A stretch of DNA of 11,475 nt, from NCBI GenBank assembly GCA_021793595.1, contig JAJYSL010000126.1, forward strand, positions 1 through 11,475, read 5' to 3'. The first letter of the stretch is position 1. Each line of letters begins with the position of its first letter. Positions 1 through 6,772 of this stretch are shown piece after piece. The position numbers and the translations under genes are program-made. The notes below the pieces were generated by a model that had not been told where the DNA came from, searched no databases, and saw nothing but the letters and a program-made list of their open reading frames with translations. Origin of the DNA: Acidobacteriota bacterium. GTDB lineage: Bacteria > Acidobacteriota > Terriglobia > Terriglobales > Acidobacteriaceae.

Positions 1-208
1 CCAGGGTCAGATCGCCGGGCTGGACCGGGATCACCAGGTCCGCATGCAGCATTTTGCGCGGCGCATCGGTCGCATCGACGGTGACCGTAATGGGTGTCGC
101 TGAGGCAGGCTGCACAGGCGCTCCCGCGGCGACTTGTGCAAGGCTGCTGTGCGGAAATGTCGCCGCCAGGACAACGGCGGCCAAGGCAAGAGGAATGTTT
201 AGGCGCAT
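1..208 (-). CDS. Exported protein, probable M61 family (glycyl) aminopeptidase, N-terminal fragment
   Basis: This reading frame starts at an ATG at 208 and leaves the window at its left edge, so only about 69 residues are visible. An AGGAG ribosome binding site lies 4 nt upstream (plus-strand CTCCT at 213-217) and fixes the start. Residues 1-24 form a classic signal peptide: a short Arg-containing start, a hydrophobic Ala/Leu/Val core, and a probable cleavage site after SLA. The mature part begins with a small Ala/Pro linker, then a beta-rich stretch containing TVTVDATDAPRKMLHADLV and PVQPGDLTL. That pattern resembles the N-terminal beta domain of M61 peptidases, periplasmic or exported zinc aminopeptidases. 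The HExxH catalytic motif would lie outside the window, so the family call is from resemblance only. The export signal is secure; the M61 identity is moderately likely. Confidence 0.6.
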   Translation of the reverse strand, partial: MRLNIPLALAAVVLAATFPHSSLAQVAAGAPVQPASATPITVTVDATDAPRKMLHADLVIPVQPGDLTL

Positions 209-284
209 AGAACTCCTGAAATGATCGAGGTGCAGACGAAGCAACAGTGTAATCCAGCGCGCAGAAGCAGGGCGGAAAATGTGC

Positions 285-833
285 TTATCGCTGGCTGGCT
301 TCGCGTGCCCGTACCTTCGCGTTGAACTCCGCAGACTTGCCTTTCGGTACGGTAAGTGAGGTCCATTGGGCGTGCTGGAAATGTTTGGCAAGCAGAACGA
401 TCTGGCCGCAATGGTAGGCATAGTGCGCAACCTGGCGATGGATCGCCTGCATGACGGAATGCGCCTCGCCGCGAATGGGCACGGTGCGACCCAAGTCCGC
501 ATCCGCCAGAGATTCAAGCGTCTGGAATACGCAGTCCCAGCCATCGTTCCAAAGCCGCAGCAGCGCGTCTCTCGTCGCAGGCGGCTGCTCAAATTCGCGG
601 TCGCGATCGCGCCAAGGTTTTTCACCGTCTTCCGATAGAAAATTCGTCCACCGCGATTTCATGTTGCCCGCCATGTGCTGCATGACGATGGCAATGGAGT
701 TCGCGTCCTCATCGAGCCGTTGGTATAGCTGGGGATCCGTCGCTTGAGAGATGGCGCGCTCCGCGAGCTTCTTGTAGTAGCGCAGCAGATGGATTGAATC
801 TTCGAGATAGGAGGCGGTGAATTCCGGTGCCAT
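285..833 (-). CDS. DinB-like four-helix protein of the DUF1572 family
   Basis: A 182-residue protein that is predicted to be helical and cytoplasmic, with no signal peptide. It has the hallmarks of DUF1572, a branch of the DinB/YfiT superfamily of four-helix-bundle proteins that usually bind a metal through three histidines. Candidates here are H53 in the VMQHMAGNM segment and H137/H141 in the HYAYHCGQI segment, a HxxxH motif followed by GQI as in the family. The SRWTNFL and DGEKPWRDRD segments at 60-78 are also typical. Superfamily members include thiol-dependent S-transferases (bacillithiol or mycothiol), but no substrate can be assigned from the sequence. The ATG at 833 has only a weak GAGAAA-type binding site. 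The gene is divergent from tmk (77 bp apart) and is followed 76 bp later on the same strand by the M61-like gene, so the two could share a transcript. Confidence 0.8.
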   Translation of the reverse strand: MAPEFTASYLEDSIHLLRYYKKLAERAISQATDPQLYQRLDEDANSIAIVMQHMAGNMKSRWTNFLSEDGEKPWRDRDREFEQPPATRDALLRLWNDGWDCVFQTLESLADADLGRTVPIRGEAHSVMQAIHRQVAHYAYHCGQIVLLAKHFQHAQWTSLTVPKGKSAEFNAKVRAREASQR

Positions 834-910
834 GATGCGATTTTCTCAGAACGGACCGACGGGGCACCCCGCCTTCTCATCCATCGCGTCGGCAGTGGTA
901 CCCTACCGCC

Positions 911-1576
911 ATGCCCCGCGGTTTCTTTATCACGTTTGAAGGGCTGGACGGTTCCGGGAAATCCACCCAGGTTCGCCTGCTGTCTCGCCGCTTGCAGGCC
1001 CAGGGTCGAGCTGTCACGACGACTCGCCAGCCGGGTGGGACGGAATTGGGTGATCAAATTCGGGCGGTCCTGCTCCATTCGGCGACACAGAATGTTGCGC
1101 CGCTGGCGGAGATGGCGTTGATGTTTGCCGATCGCGCCCAGTCGATCCACGAGATTATTCTGCCGGCTTTGGCGGAAGGAAAGATTGTCCTGTGCGATCG
1201 ATTTACCGACTCCACCGAGGCGTACCAGGGGGGTGGGCGAAGCCTGGGCAGCGCGCCGGTACTGGAATTGCATCGCGCCGTCTGCGGTAATCTGTGGCCC
1301 GACCTGACGATCCTGCTGCTGCCAAGTCTGGAGGCTTCCCTGGCCCGCGCGCGCCGTCGAAATGGCCGCCAAATCGTCCAAGGGACGGATGAGAATCGAT
1401 TTGAAACCGAGGGCCGAGCCTTCTACGAACGAGTGTTTTTGAAGTATCAGGAAATTGCGGCGCGGGAGACTTTGCGTGTCGTCACAATTGCGGAAGATGC
1501 TTCGGTCGAGGCCACTGAAAAGCGTATTGTGGAAATTGTTGAGGAGCGATTGGCGCGCGTTGCCGCCTCTGCCTGA
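911..1576 (+). CDS. tmk: Thymidylate kinase (dTMP kinase)
   Basis: This enzyme phosphorylates dTMP to dTDP with ATP in the cytoplasm, an essential step in dTTP supply. At 221 residues it is close to the usual 205-215, with a small C-terminal extension. The P-loop GLDGSGKS is at 11-18. The TRQPGG substrate loop at 38-43 carries Gln where most homologues have Glu. The DRFTDSTEAYQGGGR motif begins at D96-R97 and contains the thymidine-site residues. An Arg-rich LID segment covers about 146-163. The ATG at 911 places the P-loop at the normal distance, although no clear Shine-Dalgarno precedes it. It is the first gene of a three-gene run with the P450 (37 bp gap) and holB. In many bacteria tmk is directly followed by holB, and here that pairing is split. 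Confidence 0.96.
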   Translation: MPRGFFITFEGLDGSGKSTQVRLLSRRLQAQGRAVTTTRQPGGTELGDQIRAVLLHSATQNVAPLAEMALMFADRAQSIHEIILPALAEGKIVLCDRFTDSTEAYQGGGRSLGSAPVLELHRAVCGNLWPDLTILLLPSLEASLARARRRNGRQIVQGTDENRFETEGRAFYERVFLKYQEIAARETLRVVTIAEDASVEATEKRIVEIVEERLARVAASA

Positions 1577-1613
1577 TCGAAATTAGAGGCGTTCCTAGTT
1601 TCCCCTTCCCTTC

Positions 1614-3077
1614 ATGGCCACATCATCCCAATCTGCAACTTCGACACAGAATGAACCGGGGCACGAGCGTGAGTCCTTTCGTTTTCCGCCGGGCCTGCAA
1701 CGCAACCTGCCGCTCTATTTGTTTCGGCGATTTTTTCGGCCGGGAAATCCAATCCTGCTGTTTGAACACCTGGCGAAGACCTATGGACCCGTTTCCCACT
1801 ACAAACTGGGAAGCAGCAATATTGTGTTCATTAACGAGCCGGACCTGATCCGCGAGATTCTCGTGACGCAGGCCTCGTCCTTCATCAAAGAGCGTACCCA
1901 GAATCGCATGAAAATTCTCCTTGGCGAGGGGTTAATCACCAGCGAAGGTGAGTTCCACATGAGGCAACGGCGCATCGCCGCGCCCGCCTTTCACCGCCAG
2001 CGCATCCAGGCCTACGCCAGCATGATGGTGGAACGGGGGGCAGCCATGCGCGCCACCTGGCAGCCGGGACAGATTTTCGATATGTCCGCGGCGATGATGG
2101 AGTTGACGCTAGAAATTGTCGCGCGCACGCTGTTCGCCACTGATGTGACGGCCGCCATTCGCGAGATCAATGATGAAGTGAACGTGATCATGCGCCTCTA
2201 CAACTACCTGATCGCGCTGCCGCGAGCGGAGAGTTACCTGCGCTGGCCTATCCCTGGACTCATACGGTTTCGCAAAGCGCGGGCCCGGCTGGATGCGCAG
2301 GTGTATCGCATGATCGCGGAGCGGCGTGCCTCCAACGAGGATCGAGGCGACCTGCTCTCCATGCTGATGGCGGCACGGGATGAGGGAGAAACACCCGCCG
2401 AGGCAGGGCGCAAGCCATCCGCGCCACAGACTGGAATGAGCGATCGGCAATTGCGTGATGAAGTGATCACGATTTTTCTTGCCGGCTATGAGACGGTCGC
2501 CAACGCGCTGACCTGGACATGGTATCTGCTGTCGGAAAATCCTGCGGCCGCGGAACGAATGCAAAAGGAGATCGACGAAGTGTTGCAAGGTAGGCTGCCA
2601 ACGCTAGAAGATGTTCCCCGCCTGCGCTACACGGAGATGGTCTTCGCCGAGTCGATGCGGCTGTATCCGCCGGCATGGGCTATGGGGCGACAATCCACGC
2701 AGGTCGTCGAGCTAGGCCCATACCGCCTGCCAGCGGGAACATATTTTTTCTTCAGCCAATATATTCTTCAGCGCAGCGAGGAATTTTATCCGGAACCATT
2801 GCGCTTCGATCCGGAGCGTTTCACCCCGGAGCAGAAAGCGGTGCGGCCGCGGTTCACGTATTTTCCCTTCGGCGGCGGTTCGCGCCAGTGCATCGGCGAG
2901 GCGTTCGCGTGGATGGAAGGTGTGCTGATTCTGGCAACGCTGGCGCAGCGCTGGAGCTTCAACATGGTTCCCGGCCAGACCGTCGACGTGCAGCCCAAGA
3001 TTACTTTGCGACCAAAATATCCCATGATGATGATCGCTGAGGAACGCAGCGCCAATTCTGCTAGGCTCGAAATGTGA
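1614..3077 (+). CDS. Cytochrome P450
   Basis: A heme-thiolate monooxygenase of 487 residues, longer than typical soluble bacterial P450s (about 400) and closer to the CYP4/CYP102/CYP110-like type. Visible landmarks in order are: a helix-C segment around HMRQRRIAAPAFH (115-127), with His where many P450s have Trp; the I-helix oxygen-activation motif AGYET at 290-294; ExxR as ESMR at 346-349; PERF at 400-403; and the heme loop FGGGSRQCIG at 419-428, with C426 as the axial ligand. There is no signal peptide or obvious N-terminal membrane anchor, so it is probably cytosolic. Substrate is unknown, and no ferredoxin or reductase gene lies in the window, so redox partners must come from elsewhere. 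It sits between tmk and holB, and its final ATG-TGA overlaps the holB GTG start. No strong Shine-Dalgarno precedes the ATG; an AGAGGC at 1585-1590 is too far upstream to be convincing. Confidence 0.95.
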   Translation: MATSSQSATSTQNEPGHERESFRFPPGLQRNLPLYLFRRFFRPGNPILLFEHLAKTYGPVSHYKLGSSNIVFINEPDLIREILVTQASSFIKERTQNRMKILLGEGLITSEGEFHMRQRRIAAPAFHRQRIQAYASMMVERGAAMRATWQPGQIFDMSAAMMELTLEIVARTLFATDVTAAIREINDEVNVIMRLYNYLIALPRAESYLRWPIPGLIRFRKARARLDAQVYRMIAERRASNEDRGDLLSMLMAARDEGETPAEAGRKPSAPQTGMSDRQLRDEVITIFLAGYETVANALTWTWYLLSENPAAAERMQKEIDEVLQGRLPTLEDVPRLRYTEMVFAESMRLYPPAWAMGRQSTQVVELGPYRLPAGTYFFFSQYILQRSEEFYPEPLRFDPERFTPEQKAVRPRFTYFPFGGGSRQCIGEAFAWMEGVLILATLAQRWSFNMVPGQTVDVQPKITLRPKYPMMMIAEERSANSARLEM

Positions 3078-4171
3078 ACTTTCGCAGCTTTCTCGGCAAT
3101 GAAGTGACCGTGCGGCAACTGCAGGAATCCGCCGCCTCCGGCCGTCTGCCGCATGCGATTCTGCTGTCCGGACCGCGCGGCGCGGGCAAGTATTCCCTGG
3201 CAATCGCGCTGGCGCAGACGCTGAATTGCCTGGATCCGCAAACCTTCAACGGGCTGCCGGATGCCTGCAACCTATGCCACAATTGCACCCGAATTGCCGC
3301 CGCGCTGGACCTGGATACGCGCGTGGCAGAGGCGGTTGAGGCGCGGGAGGACCTGCGCGATGCCGACCGCAAAGACACCCGCATCCTGATCCAGACCCAT
3401 CCCGACGTGCTCGTTGTACCTCCCGATCCGCCGCAAATGCTGGTCAAGGTGGGTCAGGTCCGCTCGCTGATCCACAATGCGCAGCGAGCGCCGTCGGAGG
3501 GAAAAGGCAAAATCTACATTCTCCCAACCGCGAAATTTATGAGCGAAGCCGCCAATTCTCTGCTGAAAGTACTGGAGGAACCGCCCGAATACGCTCATCT
3601 GCTTCTATTGGTAGAAAATCCGTCGGACCTGCTGCCAACCATTCGCTCCCGGTGCAGCCAGATGCGGCTGCACGCCGTGCCGATGGAAAGGCTGGAAGAA
3701 ATTCTGGTCGAAACGCACCCGGAATGGCCCTCCGCTCGACGCACCCTGGTGGCGCGATTGGCTGAAGGCGCCGTCGGCAGGACAATCTCATTCAACGCCG
3801 ATACATATCTCGCCAGCCGCAAGGATGCGTTGTTGCTGCTGCGAACGGCGACGGCTGAACCAGACCACTCGGCGCTGTTTCGCGTGACGGAAACCTATCG
3901 CGCCGGGGCCGAGGGTCAGCAGAAGACCCAGGATTTGCTGCGTAGCCTGTACCTGTTGCTGGAGGACATGATGTTGCTGCAGTCGGGACAGCCCGACATG
4001 GCGCGCAACATCGACATTTTGCCGGAACTTCGCCGCCTGGCCGAAAGCGTTTCGTTCGACTGGATCGAACGAGCGGTGCAGCGCATCGTCGAGGTGGAGT
4101 CGGGCATGCGGCGCAACCTGCTGCGTTCGCTCTCTTTGGACGCGATGACAGCGGCTCTGCAGCAGCGGTAA
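3074..4171 (+). CDS. holB: DNA polymerase III subunit delta' (clamp loader)
   Basis: The delta' subunit of the clamp loader, which works with DnaX (tau/gamma) and delta to load the beta sliding clamp on DNA. The 365-residue protein has a Walker-A-like GPRGAGKYS at 33-41. Its zinc module uses C52, C65, C68 and C71 (CNLCHNC), followed by HPDV at 109-112, LLKVLEEPP at 163-171, and the TIRSRC arginine-finger/SRC region at 189-194. The C-terminal helical part (about 210-365) is the collar region. Between C71 and HPDV there is a charged segment of about 35 residues rich in Glu, Asp and Arg, longer than in E. coli-type delta'. The GTG start at 3074 overlaps the P450 stop by 4 nt (GTGA), which suggests translational coupling. 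No intrinsic terminator is visible immediately downstream. The functional assignment is secure. Confidence 0.94.
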   Translation: MNFRSFLGNEVTVRQLQESAASGRLPHAILLSGPRGAGKYSLAIALAQTLNCLDPQTFNGLPDACNLCHNCTRIAAALDLDTRVAEAVEAREDLRDADRKDTRILIQTHPDVLVVPPDPPQMLVKVGQVRSLIHNAQRAPSEGKGKIYILPTAKFMSEAANSLLKVLEEPPEYAHLLLLVENPSDLLPTIRSRCSQMRLHAVPMERLEEILVETHPEWPSARRTLVARLAEGAVGRTISFNADTYLASRKDALLLLRTATAEPDHSALFRVTETYRAGAEGQQKTQDLLRSLYLLLEDMMLLQSGQPDMARNIDILPELRRLAESVSFDWIERAVQRIVEVESGMRRNLLRSLSLDAMTAALQQR

Positions 4172-4215
4172 TTCCGAATTGGCCCTGGTCGAAAATTAAA
4201 AAACAATCACTGCAG

Positions 4216-4244
4216 TTGGAAAACGTTCGGTCTTCGTCTAGCAT
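4216..4244 (+). promoter_or_regulatory. Candidate sigma-70-type promoter for the Hfq-like gene
   Basis: A TTGGAA hexamer at 4216-4221 and TAGCAT at 4239-4244 are separated by exactly 17 nt. Each matches 4 of 6 consensus positions. The pair sits in the 163-bp gap between holB and the ATG of the Hfq-like gene and would give a transcript starting near 4251. This is pattern matching only. The flanking A-rich stretch at about 4191-4206 could act as an upstream element. Confidence 0.35.
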
Positions 4245-4334
4245 CGTATTCATTCAGCAGAATCAAATGGGTTGAAGATCTCTCCTCCACCTCAGTCTCG
4301 GAGGCTGAAAGACCTGGCCCAACTGTCCGTTCGA

Positions 4335-4799
4335 ATGGAACCCATGCCATTGTCCAAGCCCAAACCGGTCGAGCGCACCGCCATTGTTGTGGCGGTTCCT
4401 GCGTCCGCGCAGCCAGAGAGCGACTTTTCCGGGCAACGGCGCCTGATCCGGCCGAATCTCGCGCTACGGTCGGCTCCGGCCCGTCAGACCACGATCTTTG
4501 GCCACGGCCCGGCCTTGACGGCCCGTGCCATGCCAGATGGCAGCATCGAAGATAGCTCGCACGCCGAAGTCTTCTATTTTCAGAAACAGATCCAGGCACA
4601 GACGCGGATGATCGTGATGCTGGAAAACGGCGACGAGCTGGAAGGCGTGATCGAGTGGTATGACCGGTTCGCCATTAAATTGCGGAATGTGGGCCGCGGC
4701 GGCCCGCAAGGTGGCGCCCGCACCCGCGTGCTGATCTACAAGGACAGCATCCGCTACATTTACAAAGCCGGTGAAAATCTGCCTCAAACCATGTCGTAG
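4335..4799 (+). CDS. hfq: Hfq-like Sm-fold RNA-binding protein with long disordered N-terminal tail
   Basis: A probable RNA chaperone of the Sm/Hfq superfamily, expected to form a ring that binds sRNA and mRNA. With the ATG at 4335 it is 154 residues. An in-frame TTG at 4272 would add 21 residues, and an ATG at 4344 would remove three; none has a strong Shine-Dalgarno. Residues 1-76 look disordered and Pro/Arg-rich and contain a short motif RRLIRPNL (35-42). Residues 77-145 form the Sm core: an N-terminal helix with FYFQKQ, then MIVMLENGDELEGVIEWYDRFAIKLRN (Sm1), and LIYKDSIRYIYKA (Sm2). Relative to E. coli Hfq, the Sm2 YKH signature is YKD (135-137). A loop with RGG and GG (about 119-130) is inserted between the Sm1 strands and Sm2. 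The gene converges on the Sua5 gene with a 20-bp gap. Sm family membership is fairly sure; true Hfq function is inferred. Confidence 0.8.
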   Translation: MEPMPLSKPKPVERTAIVVAVPASAQPESDFSGQRRLIRPNLALRSAPARQTTIFGHGPALTARAMPDGSIEDSSHAEVFYFQKQIQAQTRMIVMLENGDELEGVIEWYDRFAIKLRNVGRGGPQGGARTRVLIYKDSIRYIYKAGENLPQTMS

Positions 4800-4819
4800 G
4801 TGCTGGACGCATGGGCAGA

Positions 4820-5914
4820 TTATTGCTTACGGGCGGCTTTCAGCAGGCGATCTCGGATGGCAGCTCCCAAGCCAGAGTTGGGCGGCAACGGGCACAGGAT
4901 GACGTCCGCACCCATGGCATCCAGCGTTCGCAGTCCGGCGAACAGCCGCTGCGCTAGTTCCTGATCATCCTCCCAGCTTCCCCAGGCAAAGTGAATGCCT
5001 CCAAATTCCTCGGGCAACGGCCATTCCGAGGGCAGCAGAACTCCAAGTTTCTGCGCGCTGCGTAGCTGTTGCTGCACGGCATCCAGCCATCGCTGCCGGA
5101 GGTCATGTTCCGTACCCTCGCTCATATCCAGCGGGATGACGCGGGCGTTGGGCGCATAGTGGCGCATGTCGACGCCTGGCGAGGGCAACGACTCCGGCGG
5201 TTGCAGTTGCGCCTCACTCGTCGCCGGCGATTGGTAGCGAACGACTGGCCCGGCGACGGCCTCAATCTCCTCGGCAGGGACGGCACCCGGGCGATAGAGA
5301 ATAGTTTCGTCATTGCGTACCTCAATCACAGTCGACTCAAGGCCGCACCAGGCAGGTCCGCCGTCGAGCACCAGATCGATGCGGCCGTCGAGATCCTCCA
5401 GCACATGCTGGGCAGTCGTGGGGCTGGTGTGGCCGAAGCGATTGGCGCTGGGCGCCGCGATGGGAAGGTTGGCCGCCTCGATGAATGCCAGCGCCACGGG
5501 GTGCGCGGGCATGCGAACGCCGACGAGTTTGCGCCCGGCGGTCACAATCGAGGGCACTGCCGACTGCTTCGGCAACAGCAGTGTCAACGGCCCAGGCCAG
5601 AATCGATCCATGAGCACATCGATTTTTCGCTGCGCGTTTCCCGGCAAGCGAACCGCGACCTTCGCCAACATAGCGCGGTCGGCGATGTGGACAATCATGG
5701 GATCCCAGGCGGGACGCTGCTTGGCGAGAAAAATCTTCTCCACGGCGGCTGGGTCGAGCGCATTTGCGCCCAAGCCATAAACCGTCTCCGTAGGAAATGC
5801 CACCGTACCGCCGGAGCGAATCACTTCCGCAGCCTGGATCAGTGCGGTTTGCGCCGCTACAGATGAGATGGACTCGGCAGAAATCGCCAGCCGGATTGTA
5901 TTGTTTGCTGCCAT
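4820..5914 (-). CDS. tsaC: L-threonylcarbamoyladenylate synthase, two-domain Sua5 type
   Basis: This enzyme makes threonylcarbamoyl-AMP from threonine, bicarbonate and ATP. It is the first step of the universal t6A37 modification of ANN-decoding tRNAs; the TsaD complex then transfers the group. The protein has 364 residues. The YrdC domain spans about 15-215, with PTETVYGLG at 41-49, KQR at 65-67, SAN at 156-158 and GLESTV at 191-196. The interdomain linker SPGVDMRHYAP at 245-255 matches the Sua5 hallmark, followed by the Sua5-specific C-terminal Rossmann-like domain. This makes it the long Sua5 form rather than short TsaC. I chose the ATG at 5914 because it gives the family-typical spacing to the GGTVAFPTE core. 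An ATG at 5935 and a TTG at 5941 are alternatives; a GAAGGA lies 13 nt before the TTG. It is convergent with the Hfq-like gene and divergent from the CYTH gene. Confidence 0.93.
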   Translation of the reverse strand: MAANNTIRLAISAESISSVAAQTALIQAAEVIRSGGTVAFPTETVYGLGANALDPAAVEKIFLAKQRPAWDPMIVHIADRAMLAKVAVRLPGNAQRKIDVLMDRFWPGPLTLLLPKQSAVPSIVTAGRKLVGVRMPAHPVALAFIEAANLPIAAPSANRFGHTSPTTAQHVLEDLDGRIDLVLDGGPAWCGLESTVIEVRNDETILYRPGAVPAEEIEAVAGPVVRYQSPATSEAQLQPPESLPSPGVDMRHYAPNARVIPLDMSEGTEHDLRQRWLDAVQQQLRSAQKLGVLLPSEWPLPEEFGGIHFAWGSWEDDQELAQRLFAGLRTLDAMGADVILCPLPPNSGLGAAIRDRLLKAARKQ

Positions 5915-6020
5915 CTGTGTCCGCGCCTGCTGCATGCACAACGCAAGCTATCCGTCCTTCATCCTAATCTGTCGATCGAGATTATTCTGAGTTCCTGGAA
6001 CCACTGACATCTGCGAAACT

Positions 6021-6638
6021 ATGGGTATGACCGGGGAAACGGCGACAGGGAAGATGGAAACGGAAATTAAAGTTCGATTGACGGATCGCGCCCGATTCAC
6101 CATGCAACTGCCCGCGCTGGGGTTTCATCTGCTGACCGCAGAGACGATGGAGCGCAATGTGCTATTCGACAAACCCGACGGAGAGCTGCGGCAGCGCGGA
6201 GAACTGCTGCGCATCCGTCAGTATGGCGACCGCTGGATCCTGACCCACAAAGCGCCGCTGGAAAGTTCTGCGAACAGCACGCATAAAGTACGCGCGGAAA
6301 CGGAAACCGAGGTTGAGGATGGTCGCCCGCTGGCCGCTATTTTCGAGCGGCTGGGGCTTGCGCCCATGTTTGTCTATGAGAAACTTCGCACAGAGTGGGC
6401 CGATAACGAGGGCCATGTCGTTGTGGACGTAACCCCCATCGGAGATTTCGCCGAACTGGAAGGCAGCTCGGAGTGGATTGATCGAATCGCCGCCAAGCTT
6501 GGCATCTCGCCGGCAAACTACATGAAGGCGACCTATGGGCAGCTATTCCAGGACTGGAAGCGGGCGACCGGCCACCCGGCGGCGAATATGACGTTTGCCG
6601 AGGTCGATCATCCCGAAGCCAAAACAGCCACGGGCTAA
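6021..6638 (+). CDS. CYTH domain protein (class IV adenylate cyclase / thiamine-triphosphatase-like)
   Basis: A 205-residue CYTH (triphosphate tunnel metalloenzyme) protein. The defining ExExK signature is METEIK at 12-17. It is followed by the alternating charged strand residues expected to line the tunnel: LRIR (63-66), LTHK (74-77), RAETETE (91-97), EKLRTE (120-125), the VVDVTP...GDFAELE acidic strand pair (134-147), and K169 near the C-terminus. Family members hydrolyse or cyclise triphosphates (ThTP, inorganic tripolyphosphate, ATP to cAMP). Annotation pipelines often name this group class IV adenylate cyclase, but the sequence does not decide between activities. The ATG at 6021 lacks a Shine-Dalgarno. 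The ATG at 6054 would put ExExK at residue 2, as in many homologues, so the true start may be there. It lies 134 bp upstream of the NUDIX gene on the same strand. Confidence 0.88.
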   Translation: MGMTGETATGKMETEIKVRLTDRARFTMQLPALGFHLLTAETMERNVLFDKPDGELRQRGELLRIRQYGDRWILTHKAPLESSANSTHKVRAETETEVEDGRPLAAIFERLGLAPMFVYEKLRTEWADNEGHVVVDVTPIGDFAELEGSSEWIDRIAAKLGISPANYMKATYGQLFQDWKRATGHPAANMTFAEVDHPEAKTATG

Positions 6639-6666
6639 ATGGAGTGGCGAATTTCCTCGGATTTTT

Positions 6667-6695
6667 CTGACGCACGCAGACGAGTTTGGTTTAAG
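6667..6695 (+). promoter_or_regulatory. Weak candidate promoter for the NUDIX gene
   Basis: CTGACG at 6667-6672 and TTTAAG at 6690-6695 are spaced by 17 nt and each matches the sigma-70 consensus at 4 of 6 positions. This would give a leader of about 70 nt before the NUDIX start. The evidence is only this spacing and partial matching; transcription could equally read through from the CYTH gene. Confidence 0.22.
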
Positions 6696-6761
6696 GTCTC
6701 ATGTGGAACAGATGTTGCGCCGATGCTGTTGGGAGACATTCCGACTGAGACGAACAACACG

Positions 6762-6767
6762 AAAGGA
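6762..6767 (+). promoter_or_regulatory. Ribosome binding site that fixes the NUDIX start
   Basis: AAAGGA sits 5 nt before the ATG at 6773, one of the clearest Shine-Dalgarno sequences in the window. It matters because it shows that the unusual basic N-terminal tail of the NUDIX protein is probably translated rather than an annotation artefact. Confidence 0.7.
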
Positions 6768-6772
6768 ACTGG

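Noticed and set aside
860..871. CGGGG-CA-CCCCG inverted repeat between the DUF1572 gene and tmk
   Set aside because: The loop is only 2 nt and there is no T-run, so it is not a terminator. It is too short to call an operator without conservation data.
659..1381. Long minus-strand open frame of 240 codons across the tmk start and DUF1572 gene
   Set aside because: It lies antisense to tmk, whose P-loop and DR motifs are unmistakable. Its composition is Arg/Gln-rich shadow coding with no domain pattern.
2109..3241. Several minus-strand open frames of 69-163 codons within the P450
   Set aside because: They are shadow frames of a GC-rich coding region with no family motifs and no upstream signals.
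5069..5866. Plus-strand open frame of 265 codons
   Set aside because: It is antisense to the Sua5 gene. The His/Arg-rich composition is typical of a mirror frame, and every Sua5 motif is intact on the other strand.
5991..6001. GTTCCTGGAAC palindrome between tsaC and the CYTH gene
   Set aside because: The 5-bp arms are expected by chance at this scale. No promoter elements were found at a fitting distance.
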